From [Borrelia] finlandensis (lineage in GTDB: Bacteria; Spirochaetota; Spirochaetia; Borreliales; Borreliaceae), in assembly GCF_000181875.2 (NCBI RefSeq), contig NZ_ABJZ02000005.1, positions 62,001 to 126,000 of the forward strand: a stretch of DNA of 64,000 nt. The letters run 5' to 3'. The position numbers were made by a program, and so were the translations under genes. The stretch's first letter is position 1; each line of letters begins with the position of its first letter. Of the stretch, positions 27,454 to 38,780 are shown piece after piece. Below the pieces are notes generated by a model. It did no database searches. It was not told the origin of the DNA and saw only the letters and a list, made by a program, of their open reading frames with translations.

Positions 27454-27575
27454 AACTTTAAAAAAAAATTTCTAATATCAAAAATTTTACAATATTAAAA
27501 AACATATCAAGTTGGCGCAATAATACTTCTTTAAAGAATATATTTATTCTCAACTATTAGAAAATACTACAACCA

Positions 27576-27962
27576 TTAAAAAAATGGTCCAATAATTTTA
27601 TAAACATTACCATCAAGCACTATATCAAGATTTTTGCTTGGAAATTTATTTTTAAGTCCTTCTCTAAAGATTTCAATACCCCTTTTATTTATCTTATCCC
27701 AAAATTCATCATCAACAAAATTTAAAGTTAATATCTCAATAATAATCAAATAACCTCTTCCAAACTTAGATCCATAGCCTGACGTAAAAGTTGTTGTAAC
27801 ACTAAAAAGACCATCTAAAAGACCATTTGCAGCCTTACCCCTAAAGGGCCTGTTGGGGTGAATATCATAAGAATTGCCAAATTCATTCTCAAGCACAAAA
27901 TCAACATCAAGGCAAATGTGAAACAATACATTTTCAAATTCATTAAATTTCGATATATTCAC
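27576..27962 (-). CDS. Conserved hypothetical protein downstream of mutS2
   Basis: A 128-residue soluble protein with a GTG start, 5 bases after the mutS2 stop. It has a mixed alpha/beta appearance: FVLENEFGNSYDIHPNRPFRGK, a glycine-rich turn (TFTSGYGSKFGRGYLIIIE) and a hydrophobic C-terminus ending IIGPFF. I recognise no family. It has one cysteine. Close coupling to mutS2 implies co-expression; a functional link is not shown. Confidence 0.75.
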   Translation of the reverse strand: MNISKFNEFENVLFHICLDVDFVLENEFGNSYDIHPNRPFRGKAANGLLDGLFSVTTTFTSGYGSKFGRGYLIIIEILTLNFVDDEFWDKINKRGIEIFREGLKNKFPSKNLDIVLDGNVYKIIGPFF

Positions 27963-27967
27963 TTAAA

Positions 27968-30310
27968 TTAAATCTCAACTATGGTTTTTCCAGACCCTCC
28001 ATCACTAGGGTGAGCAAAATAATATTTTCTAACAAACTTCAATTCTTTTAGTAAATTGTGAACTTCTCTCATAAGATGGCCTTCCCCTTTTCCATGAATG
28101 ATCTCAAATTTATTAATACCATTTAATATAATATTATCTATTTTCTTATTCAAAAAGTCTAGAGCATCAATAGACCTCATACCCCTAATATCAATGGTAA
28201 AACTTAATAAATTTTCCTTATTATAATCAATTAAAAAGTTAAAATTTTTTCCATTCTCTTCTTTTTCTTTAAAGTTTTCCAAAGATATCTCTGAGCCAGA
28301 AACACTAACGTTAAAAGCACCTACATTAACGGTGATCTTCTTTTTTGAAATCCCGACTATTTTTCCTTTTGCATTAGAATTAACTATTCTAACTCTGTCT
28401 CCTATTTTAAAATCTGCAAACACATTTCTCTTATTGTTAAGAGAATTCACTTTATTTGTCTTGAGGTCTATATTTTTTTCCAAATCTGATATAAAAGCTT
28501 TATTCTTTGCAACATTAATATTGCCCTCTTTTATTTCTCTAACCAAATTTTCTAAAACTTTTCTTGAATTTTTTAAAAATTCATTCTGCTCATTTAAAAG
28601 CTGTGTCTCAATATTTTTTTCCCTTAATAAAAGATCTTGATAAAAATTTTCTAGCTCTTTTTCTTGCAATTCTATTTGGATTAATTTCTTATCCATACTT
28701 TCTTTAATTAAAAGCAAATCTTTTTCTTTTTCTATTAATTTTTCTAAAATTTCATTAATTTCTGTTTTTTGAGATGAATAAATTTCATTAGCACGAATTA
28801 ATATGCTCCTGTCAATCAAAGCCTTGCTAGCAACATTAAACGCATAACTTTCACCAGGAATGGAAAAAATTAAATTATAATTAGGCTGCATTGTCTCTAA
28901 ATCCATCCGCATAGAAGCATTAACAACACCTTTATGGGTATATGCAAAATATTTAAGAGCATTATAATGAGTTGATATTAAAACATAAGAATTAATATTG
29001 ATCAAATATTCAAGAATTGAAATAGCAAGCGCCTGCCCTTGATCAATGTCTGTTCCTGAGCAAAATTCATCAAATATTACAAGGCTATCTTTTGTAGTAT
29101 GTTTTAAAATATAAGAAATATTGCTCATATGGCTTGAAAAAGTTGAAAGAGAATTAGAAATTGACTGCTCATCTCCAATGTCAATAAAAATGTTATCAAA
29201 AATTTTAAAAGTGCTAGACTCACCAACAACAATAGGAATCCCAAATTGAAACATTGCACTAAGTAGTCCAATTGTCTTTAAAGTTACCGTTTTTCCACCA
29301 GCATTAGGACCAGTAATAATTACAACACGATTCTCAGCAGGAGTAAAAGTTATTGCCTTTGAATCCTTTAACAAAGGATGATGTGCATCAAAAATATTTA
29401 ATACATTTGAAATCTCGGGAAATACCCCTTTAGTTTTGATTCCATAAATCGCTCGTGCTTTTAAAGAATCATAATACAAAAAATTATTATAAAGATTATA
29501 TAAAAGAACAATGTTGCTATGAACTTTAGCAGAAAGATTTAGTAAAATTTTCAAAATTATTCTTTCTTTTTCTAAGCTCAAATAATTTAACCTGTTGTTA
29601 TCACTTACAATATCGTTTGGCTCAATATAAAATGTTTCACCCGATGAAGAAATAGAAATAATATTACCCTTAATTTTGCCTTTAAAATTAGACTTAAGAG
29701 CAAGAGTATATTTATTCGATTTATAATAAACAAAATTAGAAGTCAAATATTCTGTGTTTAAACTAATTATTTTTTTTATCTGATTTTCAACTCGCCTATT
29801 TAAATTTTTAATTTCAAATTCAATCGAATCATATTCTTTTACAACACCACTTTTCAATTCAAGAGCATCAACATCTATATATTCTTTCAATTCATTAAGC
29901 AAATTTTTTAGCTCTGGGTTTAAAAATAATAAATCAGATAAAATCTGAACATTAAGATGCTTGATATCGCTAGTTTTATGCAAAAATAAATTTATTCTTA
30001 AAACCTCATCTAAAAACACTATAATATCTCTCAAATTTTCAATAGAAACTCTTGAATTTTCTTTTGATAATAATGAAATGGGATATTTTAAACTATTTAT
30101 AAAAGAATTTGGATATCCTTTACAACTTTCAAAAAGCATTCTAATCAGACTTACAAAGGAAAATATTTTCTCTAAACTTTCTTTTGTTTTTAATATTTTT
30201 TGATTACTTAGTAAATTAACAGTGTCCGGATTAGTAACGTATTTAGATACTAAAGATAAAATTTCATAAAAGTCAATATTTTTTAAATATTTATCTTGTT
30301 CATCTTGCAT
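27968..30310 (-). CDS. mutS2: MutS2 endonuclease/ATPase
   Basis: A 780-residue MutS family protein that lacks the mismatch-recognition domain. The Walker A motif is [14 protein letters not shown] and Walker B is [14 protein letters not shown] long coiled coil covers about 510-630, followed by a KOW-like segment ([16 protein letters not shown]). A C-terminal Smr nuclease domain contains the DIRGM and HGKGEG motifs. MutS2 suppresses homologous recombination or rescues collided ribosomes in other bacteria. It overlaps rsgA by 11 bases. Confidence 0.96.
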   Translation of the reverse strand: MQDEQDKYLKNIDFYEILSLVSKYVTNPDTVNLLSNQKILKTKESLEKIFSFVSLIRMLFESCKGYPNSFINSLKYPISLLSKENSRVSIENLRDIIVFLDEVLRINLFLHKTSDIKHLNVQILSDLLFLNPELKNLLNELKEYIDVDALELKSGVVKEYDSIEFEIKNLNRRVENQIKKIISLNTEYLTSNFVYYKSNKYTLALKSNFKGKIKGNIISISSSGETFYIEPNDIVSDNNRLNYLSLEKERIILKILLNLSAKVHSNIVLLYNLYNNFLYYDSLKARAIYGIKTKGVFPEISNVLNIFDAHHPLLKDSKAITFTPAENRVVIITGPNAGGKTVTLKTIGLLSAMFQFGIPIVVGESSTFKIFDNIFIDIGDEQSISNSLSTFSSHMSNISYILKHTTKDSLVIFDEFCSGTDIDQGQALAISILEYLININSYVLISTHYNALKYFAYTHKGVVNASMRMDLETMQPNYNLIFSIPGESYAFNVASKALIDRSILIRANEIYSSQKTEINEILEKLIEKEKDLLLIKESMDKKLIQIELQEKELENFYQDLLLREKNIETQLLNEQNEFLKNSRKVLENLVREIKEGNINVAKNKAFISDLEKNIDLKTNKVNSLNNKRNVFADFKIGDRVRIVNSNAKGKIVGISKKKITVNVGAFNVSVSGSEISLENFKEKEENGKNFNFLIDYNKENLLSFTIDIRGMRSIDALDFLNKKIDNIILNGINKFEIIHGKGEGHLMREVHNLLKELKFVRKYYFAHPSDGGSGKTIVEI

Positions 30311-31223
30311 AATTTTTATAATTTTTAAGCTCTGACAAAATCTTTAAATAGCTTTCGTATCTAAGTTTAGAAATCCCATTATCCAAAGAACTTGTAACAG
30401 AACAATAAGGTTCGCTAACATGCAAACAGGATTTATATTTACAAAAACTAGCAAAATTTTCAAACTCTTTAAAATAATACTTAAGATTCTCAAAGGGCAA
30501 TGTTTCAATTCCAAACTCCTTTATTCCTGGAGTATCAACTATTATTCCGCTCTCAGAATGAAATGATATTGAATAAACGGTAGTATGTTTTCCCCTAGAA
30601 TACTTATGTGAAATTTCATTTACCGATTGAGAAGCTCTTGAATCAATCAAATTTATCAAAGAAGATTTACCAACGCCAGACTGGCCAATAAAAGAAGTTC
30701 TTGAATTTTTCAAAACCTCTTTTACTTCTTTAATGCCCTCAGAAGTTTTAACAGAAGTTTTTAAAACCTTGTATCCTAGATTTTCATAAATTTCAGAAAA
30801 TTCTTGTGCCTTTTGGCTTATTCCTTTGTCAATTTTATTAATCACAATAATAGGAACAATATTTTGTTCTTCTGCAACAACAAGAACTCTGTCAATAAAA
30901 AAATTTTTCATCTCAGGAAAATTAGCAGAACTTACAATCAAAACATTATCAATATTAGAAACAATTGTCTGTCTAAGATCTGCTTTCTTATTGTAACGCC
31001 AAAGAATATTTTTCCTACTTAATCGCTTATCAATATACACTTTGCGAGAACTATAAATATATCCTAAGACTATATCCCCTGGAACTAAAGGACTGTACTC
31101 CTTGCAACCTGTCTCTAATACCTTACCTTTAAAAATTCCTTCATAAATTAACTTACTGTTAAGCTCTAAAATAGAATATATGTTATTAACTCCCCAAATA
31201 ACTTCAAATTCAAGATAATTCAA
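30300..31223 (-). CDS. rsgA: Ribosome small subunit-dependent GTPase RsgA
   Basis: A circularly permuted GTPase that checks late 30S maturation. The order is OB-fold, then G4 (NKIDKG), G1 ([12 protein letters not shown]), G3 (DTPGIKEFG), then a zinc site near residue 260 ([14 protein letters not shown]). At 307 residues it has the normal length. It overlaps murI by 4 bases upstream and mutS2 by 11 bases downstream, forming a murI-rsgA-mutS2 unit. Confidence 0.97.
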   Translation of the reverse strand: MNYLEFEVIWGVNNIYSILELNSKLIYEGIFKGKVLETGCKEYSPLVPGDIVLGYIYSSRKVYIDKRLSRKNILWRYNKKADLRQTIVSNIDNVLIVSSANFPEMKNFFIDRVLVVAEEQNIVPIIVINKIDKGISQKAQEFSEIYENLGYKVLKTSVKTSEGIKEVKEVLKNSRTSFIGQSGVGKSSLINLIDSRASQSVNEISHKYSRGKHTTVYSISFHSESGIIVDTPGIKEFGIETLPFENLKYYFKEFENFASFCKYKSCLHVSEPYCSVTSSLDNGISKLRYESYLKILSELKNYKNYAR

Positions 31224-32005
31224 ACTATCATTCCCTTAAAGCGGAGATTATATTTTTTGCAAAAATTTTGATAAAAAGTTAAATTTTTATTTTCGGTCAA
31301 ATAAAACTCATCATCTACAAAATCAAAATCATTCTTATAATAATTACCTTTATGCTCAGAAAAATTCATTGATCTAATAAGATTTTTTACCACTAATTCA
31401 CGATTCTCATAAACAGGAATTTTTAAAAAATCTTCTATCATTGCCTTAAGATGCAAATAATGCGTGCATCCAAGAAAAACAATTTCTCTACCAGTATTTA
31501 CAACTTCAAATTTTAAAGCTTCTAAACATCTAAGAGCATCTTTTTTGTAATTCTCTCCATATTCAACAAAATTAACAAGCTCTCCAGCGGCTTTTACAAT
31601 CAAATCATTATGTATATTTACTTGATCCTTAACAAATTTGCTTTCAAGAGTAGTATTTGTTGCAATCAAAAGAACTCTTTTTAAAACAAGATCTGAAACT
31701 GAACTTACATCTGGCAAAGTATAGACTACTGGAAAAACAAAATTTAATTTATTGTATACACTAACAGAAATTGTATTACAAGCCAAAACTAATGCACCAA
31801 TATTATAGATTTTTTTAAGTTTCTCAATCAAAAACAAAACTGCTTCTAAAAGATATTCAGGACTTTTTTCTCCATAAGGGAAATTTTTATTATCGGCAAC
31901 ATAAACATATTGGCATTCCCCTATTCTACTTTTAATATATTTAAAATAAGAAAGCCCTCCTATTCCTGAATCAAAAATAATTATTACTTCTTTGAAATTT
32001 TTCAT
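31220..32005 (-). CDS. murI: Glutamate racemase
   Basis: It makes D-glutamate for peptidoglycan. The 261-residue product has the two catalytic cysteines in VLACNTIS and LGCTHYLHL, plus the N-terminal [11 protein letters not shown] with its catalytic-pocket aspartate and serine. PYGEKS is also conserved. It is divergent from asnS with about 170 bases between the starts, and it heads a murI-rsgA-mutS2 transcript. Confidence 0.95.
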   Translation of the reverse strand: MKNFKEVIIIFDSGIGGLSYFKYIKSRIGECQYVYVADNKNFPYGEKSPEYLLEAVLFLIEKLKKIYNIGALVLACNTISVSVYNKLNFVFPVVYTLPDVSSVSDLVLKRVLLIATNTTLESKFVKDQVNIHNDLIVKAAGELVNFVEYGENYKKDALRCLEALKFEVVNTGREIVFLGCTHYLHLKAMIEDFLKIPVYENRELVVKNLIRSMNFSEHKGNYYKNDFDFVDDEFYLTENKNLTFYQNFCKKYNLRFKGMIV

Positions 32006-32116
32006 TACAAAATAATAATCACCCCTAAAAAGTAAAGTATAAATATTAACAAAGTTAATATCAAGAATTAAAATAATAAAAATTGTTAAATGTTTTTTTA
32101 AAAAAAAGTTTTAAGC

Positions 32117-32122
32117 TATAAT
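32117..32122 (+). promoter_or_regulatory. -10 box of asnS
   Basis: A consensus TATAAT lies 51 bases before the chosen asnS ATG. No convincing -35 is seen at 16-18 bases; the region upstream is T- and A-rich and contains TTGTTA at 32083. Confidence 0.45.
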
Positions 32123-32173
32123 AAAATTGATTTAACAATATTAATAAGTTAAGTATTTAGGATGATAAATAAA

Positions 32174-33562
32174 ATGTTTGCAAGCATTAAAGATATTTTA
32201 AAAAACCCAATTTTAAACAGCAATGTTACAATAAACGGCTGGATTAGAACCAAAAGAAGTAACGGCAAAATTGGATTTATAGAAATTAATGATGGTTCAA
32301 CGCTTAAAGGAATTCAAGCTGTAATAAACGAAGAAGAAAATCAATTTAGTGAAAAAGATCTAAAAAAATTAACAACAGGAACAAGTATATCGTTAACGGG
32401 CCTATTAGTAGAAAGTCCTGCAAAAGGGCAAAATTATGAAATAAAAACACATAGTTTTAATGTAATCGGAGAAACAGACCCAGAAACTTACCCATTGCAA
32501 AAGAAAAGACATTCTTTTGAATTTCTAAGAGAAATACCCCATTTAAGAATACGAACCAACACATTTGGAGCTATTGCGAGGGTAAGAAATAAAATTTCAT
32601 ACAAAATTCATGAATATTTCCAAAAAAATGGTTTTTTTTATATTAATACACCAATAATTACATCAAATGATGGGGAAGGTGCTGGAGAAATGTTTAGAGT
32701 TTCCACACTAAAATTTAATAAACTAAACAATGCGCCTAGCAATATTGATTTTAAAGACGATTTTTTTGGAAAAGAAGCTTTTCTCTCTGTCACTGGCCAA
32801 TTGCATGGGGAAGCATACGCAATGGCTTTATCTAAAATATATACATTCGGACCAACATTTAGAGCAGAAAATTCTAACACCACACGCCACGCTTCAGAAT
32901 TTTGGATGATAGAACCAGAAATGGCTTTTTATAAGCTTAACGACAATATTGCCCTAGCAGAAGATCTCTTGAAATATCTTTTAAGTTCAATTTTAAACGA
33001 ATGCTCACAAGATATGGATTTTTTAGAAAATTACATTGAAAAAGGTTTAATTAAAAAACTAGAAAATGTAATAAATTCAAATTTTGAGGTTATTACCTAT
33101 ACTAAAGCAATTGAAATTCTTGAAAACTCAAAAAAAAATTTTGAAATAAAGCCTTACTGGGGAATAGATTTGCAAACAGATCACGAAAGATACCTAACAG
33201 AAGAGACTTTTAAAAAACCGGTAGTGGTCATTGATTATCCAAAAAATTTCAAAGCATTTTACATGAAAGCAAATAAAGACAATAAAACTGTTAAAGGAAT
33301 GGACATACTTGTTCCAAAAATTGGAGAGATTATAGGGGGAAGCGAAAGAGAAGATGACCTGCAAAAATTAGAAAATAGAATAAAAGAATTAAACTTAAAC
33401 ATTGAACATCTAAACTGGTATATTGATCTAAGAAGATTTGGTTCGGCTCCTCATTCTGGTTTTGGACTTGGGCTTGAACGATTGGTGCAATACTCAACAG
33501 GAATATCTAACATAAGAGATTCAATACCATTCCCAAGGACCCCTAAAAATCTTTATTTTTAA
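32174..33562 (+). CDS. asnS: Asparaginyl-tRNA synthetase
   Basis: A class IIb synthetase that charges tRNA-Asn. The N-terminal OB-fold anticodon domain (GWIRTKRSNGKIGFIEINDG) and the class II motifs are present: motif 2 FRAENSNTTRHASEFWMIE and motif 3 GFGLGLERL. ATG 32162 overlaps the AGGA, whereas ATG 32174 lies 11 bases after it; the latter start gives 462 residues. The GEGAGEMFRVST segment is typical of AsnRS rather than AspRS. Confidence 0.96.
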   Translation: MFASIKDILKNPILNSNVTINGWIRTKRSNGKIGFIEINDGSTLKGIQAVINEEENQFSEKDLKKLTTGTSISLTGLLVESPAKGQNYEIKTHSFNVIGETDPETYPLQKKRHSFEFLREIPHLRIRTNTFGAIARVRNKISYKIHEYFQKNGFFYINTPIITSNDGEGAGEMFRVSTLKFNKLNNAPSNIDFKDDFFGKEAFLSVTGQLHGEAYAMALSKIYTFGPTFRAENSNTTRHASEFWMIEPEMAFYKLNDNIALAEDLLKYLLSSILNECSQDMDFLENYIEKGLIKKLENVINSNFEVITYTKAIEILENSKKNFEIKPYWGIDLQTDHERYLTEETFKKPVVVIDYPKNFKAFYMKANKDNKTVKGMDILVPKIGEIIGGSEREDDLQKLENRIKELNLNIEHLNWYIDLRRFGSAPHSGFGLGLERLVQYSTGISNIRDSIPFPRTPKNLYF

Positions 33563-33584
33563 TCAAAAGAAAGGAAACAAAAAG

Positions 33585-34106
33585 ATGAAATTACCAAAAC
33601 TTTACAAATTAATGCTACTCCTTCTTTTTACAACAAGATTATTTTCAGTAAAAGATGAAAAATCAGACAATAAATTGGAATTATTTTCAAACGTAGAAAC
33701 AAAAATAAAAAAAAATTCTAAAAATTACGATTCAAGTTCAAACAACAAAAAAATTAAAAAAGAATCAATTTTAAAAAGAGATACAAAAAGAGAAAAAAAT
33801 ATAAATTCCAATATATACATACAAAAATCAAAAAAAATTAATTACCCCAACAGAAATTTAGGCAATAATATCAACCAAAAAACTGCAAATGATATAAATT
33901 TTACAAAAACTAGTTACGTTAAAGTTTATCCTAACTATAAAGATGATAACTTTCAAGAAATTAAAAATGCTAATAAATTTCCAGTTAAAACCAAAAAAAC
34001 TCACATGCTAATCGGCCCAATATTAAAAGATAATCTAGGAATAATAATTAAAATGCTAAAAACAAAGGGATACACTTTAATAGAATATATAGAGGACAAT
34101 AATTAA
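33585..34106 (+). CDS. Small exported Lys/Asn-rich protein, weakly SPOR-like end
   Basis: A 173-residue protein with a signal peptide (MLLLLFTTRLFSVKD), followed by a low-complexity Lys/Asn/Ser-rich linker of about 90 residues. The C-terminal 40 residues (HMLIGPILKDNLGIIIKMLK and then GYTLIEYIED) resemble one half of a SPOR peptidoglycan-binding repeat (GPF, helix, GY). That resemblance is weak. It follows asnS by 22 bases with AAAGGAAA before its ATG. Its stop overlaps the stop of the convergent phosphoribosyltransferase gene. Confidence 0.65.
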   Translation: MKLPKLYKLMLLLLFTTRLFSVKDEKSDNKLELFSNVETKIKKNSKNYDSSSNNKKIKKESILKRDTKREKNINSNIYIQKSKKINYPNRNLGNNINQKTANDINFTKTSYVKVYPNYKDDNFQEIKNANKFPVKTKKTHMLIGPILKDNLGIIIKMLKTKGYTLIEYIEDNN

Positions 34107-34693
34107 GATTTATTTTTTGCCAAAAATTTTAAAATCTCATTAAGCTCATCATCTATGTATTTGAAACTATTCTTATATTCACTTTCATTTAATCCTGTCA
34201 GCTCATGATTTCCATAATGAATCCAAGTATTTAATTCTTCTTGGTTATATTTATTAACATAATAATCAGGGATATAATCTACAAATCCATGATCCTTATA
34301 ATCGTAAACTGCTATTTTAACATTTTTACTCTCTATGCCTTTTTTTAAAACTTCATTTCTCAAATAAACAATAGTACGACCCGTATCAAAAATGTCATCA
34401 ACAAATAAAACTTTATCGCCTGCCCTTAAATATTTTGGATCATAAGTCCAGCCATCTATCATTATCTTTTTTTGCTCATTAAAAATATCATAAGATCTAG
34501 CAACAACAGCAGCATATAAAAGAGGTTTATCTACTTTTACAAATTTAAAAAATTCGCTAATAATATTGCCAAGATAGGCTCCTCCTCTCAGAGAGACATA
34601 CATAATATCTGGAATAAATCCATCTTTATAAATTTTATAAGCAAGCTTAAATCCATTAATTCTTATCTCCTCATAAGAAACATATTTCTTCAT
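34103..34693 (-). CDS. Phosphoribosyltransferase family protein
   Basis: A 196-residue type I phosphoribosyltransferase. The PRPP motif VLFVDDIFDTGRT is clear, and MYVSLRGGAYLG supplies the usual flexible-loop region. The substrate cannot be told from sequence; the C-terminal half (YYVNKYNQEELNTWIHYGNH) suggests a xanthine/guanine-type member related to WIHYPWE-like endings. As the organism depends on purine salvage, a base-salvage role is plausible. It is convergent with, and overlaps by 4 bases, the upstream small exported gene. Confidence 0.85.
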   Translation of the reverse strand: MKKYVSYEEIRINGFKLAYKIYKDGFIPDIMYVSLRGGAYLGNIISEFFKFVKVDKPLLYAAVVARSYDIFNEQKKIMIDGWTYDPKYLRAGDKVLFVDDIFDTGRTIVYLRNEVLKKGIESKNVKIAVYDYKDHGFVDYIPDYYVNKYNQEELNTWIHYGNHELTGLNESEYKNSFKYIDDELNEILKFLAKNKS

Positions 34694-34830
34694 AATTCAA
34701 ACTTATTCCTTTTATTCTTTCCTAATAACAATAAAATTTATTTAATCAAAATATTTTAACTTGCAAATTAACACACAAATATTTGCATAAAATAAAATCA
34801 TTACAATCTAAAAGCTTTGCAACTATATGT

Positions 34831-34859
34831 AAAAAAGGGCTAAGATCAACTCTTAACCC
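34831..34859 (-). terminator. Intrinsic terminator of htrA
   Basis: On the minus strand GGGTTAAGA pairs with TCTTAGCCC (one G-U pair) around a 5-base loop and is followed by TTTTTT. It lies 15 bases after the htrA stop codon. Confidence 0.8.
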
Positions 34860-34873
34860 AAAACTAAAATTTA

Positions 34874-36298
34874 CTAAAATGTAATTTTAAAAGAATCGTT
34901 TCCTCTTAAAATTTTATAAGTATTTTTTCCAACCTCAAGAGCATCATAAAATTCTCTTAAATTAGAAACACTTTTTGAATTTACAGAAAGAATTACATCT
35001 CCTGATTTCATTTTAATATTTGATGCTAAATTTTTATCAATATAATCAACAACAACACCTTTAATCCAATTTCTTAAATTAAGCTGAGCTTTAATGTCCT
35101 CAACCAATGGATACACAACAAAACCTGGAAGCATCTTTGAAGAAGAAAGCTCTTTATCCTTAGGTCTAACAGCAAGAACAATCTCAATATTTTTTTTGAC
35201 ATTACCTCTTAAGATTTCTACATTTACTTTCTCACCAGCATAAAAATCACTAATATATGATGTAACATCTTGAAAAACGCTCATGGAAACCCCATTAACC
35301 TTCATAATAATATCCCCTGCTCTAAGCCCTGACTTAACAGCGGGTGAACCTGGATAAAGAGAAGCAATAATTGCAGCTGAAACATCATTACTTTCAACCC
35401 CCAAGCTTTTTAGCACCTCAGAATCTCTTGTCTTTAGCGGATAAAAAGAAATTCCAAGCCACGCCGATTCAATTTTTTTACCTTTAAGGAAAAAATCTAC
35501 AGTGCTTTTAATATTGTTAACAGGAATTGCAAAACCTAGCCCAATATTTCCACCAGAATTTGAAGCTATCCAAGCATTAATTCCAATAACCTCGCCCTTT
35601 ATATTTACAAGAGGACCACCTGAATTACCCCTGTTGATTGCAGCATCGGTTTGAATAAACAAATTCCTTGATTGCAAATTAGGATTTGCAGAACGTTGCA
35701 ATCCACTCACAATACCTGCTGTAACTGTAAAACTAAATTGAAAAGGGCTGCCCACTGCCATAACCCAATCACCTATTTCAAGCTTATCACTATCTCCAAG
35801 ATCAGCTACTTTAATAGTTGCGTCATCGCTTTCAAAGCTAATAAGGGCAATATCTTTTTTTTCATCTTTGCCAATTAACTTAGCCTTGTGCTTTTTTTTA
35901 TCATAAGATACAACTTCAAGTTCAGTTGCTTTATCTACCACATGACTATTCGTAACTACATAAAATAATGATTTTTTTTGAGAATCTCTACCAATTATTA
36001 CTCCAGACCCCGCCCAATTGCTTTTTCTCTCAGAATCAAATTCTGGCATATCAAAAAAGAAAAATGGAATAGGAAAACTCTGCTTGATTACCCCTGTTGC
36101 ATGAACTTCCACAGATGATGGTAAAATTTTCTTGGAAACCTCTCTAAAAGAATCTTGTAAGGCTCGTACGGTATTGTCCTTTTCTTCTGCAAAAACAATG
36201 TTGCTTCTATTAGAATCTAAATAATGCATTCCAATAAAAAATCCAATACTCAAAGCCAAAAAACTAAGAAGAAATCCAGAAAAAAACTTTTTTTCCAC
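34874..36298 (-). CDS. htrA: HtrA/DegP-family serine protease
   Basis: A periplasmic or secreted protease and chaperone. The catalytic triad is His in TNSHVVDKA, Asp in KKDIALISF and Ser in NRGNSGGPL. Two PDZ domains follow (about 285-370 and 395-474). An N-terminal hydrophobic segment ([19 protein letters not shown]) acts as signal or anchor. I take GTG 36298 as the start because GGAGG lies 8 bases upstream; the frame itself extends to 36325. This gives 474 residues. Confidence 0.96.
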
Positions 36299-36364
36299 TT
36301 TTATAACCTCCACATAATTACTCAATTTTATAAATAATATTTAAATATTTGATTAATTTAAAAT

Positions 36365-37120
36365 TTAAACTTCACTTAAAATTAAAGGCAATCCATCAAC
36401 AACAGCAACAGTATGTTCAAAATGTGCAGAATAACTAAGATCAGATGCAAAAACAGTCCAACCATCACTTTTTATTGAAACCTTGTGCCCCTTTAAGTTT
36501 ACCATAGGCTCAATAGCCAAAACCATACCCTCTTGAATTCTAATATTTTTAAAAAAAGGAGCATAATAATTTGGAACACTTGGTTCTTCGTGAAGTTCAA
36601 ATCCAACACCATGACCTGTATATTCTCTAACTATTCCAAAACCAAACGGCTTTATATAATCTTCTATTGCCTTTGATATATTTAAAATTCTATTTCCAAC
36701 TTTCATCTCAGAAATACCCTTGTAAAGAGAGGCATTTGTAACTTCTAAAAGTTTATCGATACTAGAATCCACATTTCCAACTTTAAAAGTTTTTGCCATA
36801 TCGCTATAAAACCCATCAAGAATAACCCCACAATCAATACTAACAATATCCCCATCCGCTAATTTTCTTTTTCCGGGAATGCCGTGAATAACCTCTTCAT
36901 TAACAGATGCACAAATAGTGCCCTTAAATCCACGATATCCCTTAAAAGCAGGCTTAGCTCTATTTTTAATAATAAAATCATAGGCTATCAAATCAAGCTC
37001 CTTGGTGCTAATACCAGGAACAATATTTCTCTCGACTTCTAACAAAGTAAGCGCTAACAAACTTGCTGAAGCTTTTATTTTTTTAATCTCATCTTTGGAT
37101 TTCAATCTTAGTTTAGTCAA
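36365..37120 (-). CDS. map: Methionine aminopeptidase, type I
   Basis: It removes the initiator methionine from nascent proteins. The five metal ligands are visible: Asp in SIDCGVILDG and in FYSDMAKTF, His in TGHGVGFELHEEP, Glu in AIEPM, and Glu in HFEHTVAV. The 251-residue product starts at TTG after AGGAAG. It overlaps the preceding TPR gene by 8 bases, so the two are coupled. Confidence 0.97.
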   Translation of the reverse strand: MTKLRLKSKDEIKKIKASASLLALTLLEVERNIVPGISTKELDLIAYDFIIKNRAKPAFKGYRGFKGTICASVNEEVIHGIPGKRKLADGDIVSIDCGVILDGFYSDMAKTFKVGNVDSSIDKLLEVTNASLYKGISEMKVGNRILNISKAIEDYIKPFGFGIVREYTGHGVGFELHEEPSVPNYYAPFFKNIRIQEGMVLAIEPMVNLKGHKVSIKSDGWTVFASDLSYSAHFEHTVAVVDGLPLILSEV

Positions 37121-38780
37121 AATTCAACTTCCTTTCTCTAAGTGTATCTATCATATTTTTATAAAGCCTTCCTTCATCGGTTTCGTAAAAAGAATAAGAA
37201 GCCAAAATAGACTCTTTGCCTTTTTCCATTTTTCCTAAATAAAGATAATTAATTCCTTGTTTTAAGTAGATTTTTGATACAAGCTCACGCCCATAGGGGG
37301 TAGTAGAATCTTTATCGTAAAAACTACTAGGCAATAAAGATATTCCTTTATTAAAATATCTTTCCGCTTCTTTATAGTCTTTTTCAGAAAAGCTCAAAAC
37401 TCCAAGATTATAATAAATTCCAAACATATATTTTTGAGATTTATTGTCAAAAATTATCTTTTTTGAACTAATAAAATCTCTTTTAAGGAAATAATAATAA
37501 AATTTATAAAAATCATACCAATCTTGTTTATTTTCAGAAAAATTATAAATTCTAAAAAATAAATCCAAGTCCTTTAAATCTGAATAAAGTAGCAAATTCC
37601 AAGCCAAAAATTGAGCAATACTAGAATTATACTCAGTCTTATAAAATAATCGCCACAAATAAGATTTTTTTGCCTCATACTTAGAATTTGCATAATTTAA
37701 TGCAAAATAAAGTTTAAAAAATAACGGATCTTCCTTATAATTAGCCGTAATTTCATTAGCTTTAAAATAATTTTTAATTCCAAAGTATATGTTTGCTAAA
37801 TAATAATTTATTATCTTATTATCTTTAAACACCTCATTAGCCTTATTTAAATAAGAAATTGCTATTTTATAATCATTCTCACTATTAGCTATGAGTGCAA
37901 GATTTAAATAAACAAGAACATTGTAATCAGGAAATCTTGTATAAAGCTTTAAATATTCATTCTTAGCATTCTTAATATCTCCTTTTTTAAAATAAGCATC
38001 GGCAAGCAAAAAAAGTAAAGTGGGATCTTCTTCATTTTTAATGGACTTAAGATTGGAAATTGTATAATCTAAATCATTAAGATTATATGAAATATATGCA
38101 AGTTCTTTTAAAAAACTTTTGTCTTCTTTGATTTTAAAAAGTATACGCTTAGCAGAATCTATGTTTTTTTTCTCTATATACAAAAGCATTGCATTTATTA
38201 AAAATGCATTATTTTTAAGATTTAAACCTATCTCTTCAAAAATACGAGCATCCTTTTCTTTATAGATTTTATCAATAAATTTGTTAAAATCTAAAATCCC
38301 ATTATCTGAACTTAAATTTTTAATAAAAACTTCATCATAAAGACCTTGATACTCTTCGCTATTTAAAAGATATTCATTTGCAATTCTATAAGCATCTTTT
38401 AAAAGCCCAATTTTAAGCTTAGAATAAACTTCCAAAGCTCTTAATTTCAAATTCCCCGGCAAAACTTTAACACCAAGATTTACTATCTCCCCCATGAGAT
38501 GATAATCACCTGTATTTAAAGCCCAAAGTTTAGCTCTTTTAGCAAGGGCTAGCCATTTAAATTCAGTATTAGCATAATATGATGAAAATAGCATTGCTTT
38601 TTTAGCATCAGCAAATTTTTTTTTATCAATATAAAAATCAATTCCCATAATAAGTTTGCTAAAATCTTTCTCACCTTTTAGAAGATATAAAATATTTGGA
38701 TCGAAATAGAAATAAAAGCCACCTAAAAAAACTGATAATAAGAATAATGAAATGAACACTAAAGTTTTATTTTTTTTCAA
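37113..38780 (-). CDS. TPR-repeat protein with N-terminal membrane anchor
   Basis: A helical repeat protein of 555 residues. TPR-like units run through most of it, for example PTLLFLLADAYFKKGDIKNA and VYLNLALIANSENDYKIAIS. The frame begins at 38822, but a TTG at 38780 lies 7 bases after GGAG and starts directly with KKNKTLVFISLFLLSVFLGG, an ideal signal anchor, so I choose it. The start lies inside the end of nusB. Such proteins usually scaffold envelope complexes; its partner is unknown. Confidence 0.85.
   Translation of the reverse strand: MKKNKTLVFISLFLLSVFLGGFYFYFDPNILYLLKGEKDFSKLIMGIDFYIDKKKFADAKKAMLFSSYYANTEFKWLALAKRAKLWALNTGDYHLMGEIVNLGVKVLPGNLKLRALEVYSKLKIGLLKDAYRIANEYLLNSEEYQGLYDEVFIKNLSSDNGILDFNKFIDKIYKEKDARIFEEIGLNLKNNAFLINAMLLYIEKKNIDSAKRILFKIKEDKSFLKELAYISYNLNDLDYTISNLKSIKNEEDPTLLFLLADAYFKKGDIKNAKNEYLKLYTRFPDYNVLVYLNLALIANSENDYKIAISYLNKANEVFKDNKIINYYLANIYFGIKNYFKANEITANYKEDPLFFKLYFALNYANSKYEAKKSYLWRLFYKTEYNSSIAQFLAWNLLLYSDLKDLDLFFRIYNFSENKQDWYDFYKFYYYFLKRDFISSKKIIFDNKSQKYMFGIYYNLGVLSFSEKDYKEAERYFNKGISLLPSSFYDKDSTTPYGRELVSKIYLKQGINYLYLGKMEKGKESILASYSFYETDEGRLYKNMIDTLRERKLNFD

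Noticed and set aside
36299..36325. Longer HtrA start
   Set aside because: GGAGG lies within that extension and 8 bases before GTG 36298.
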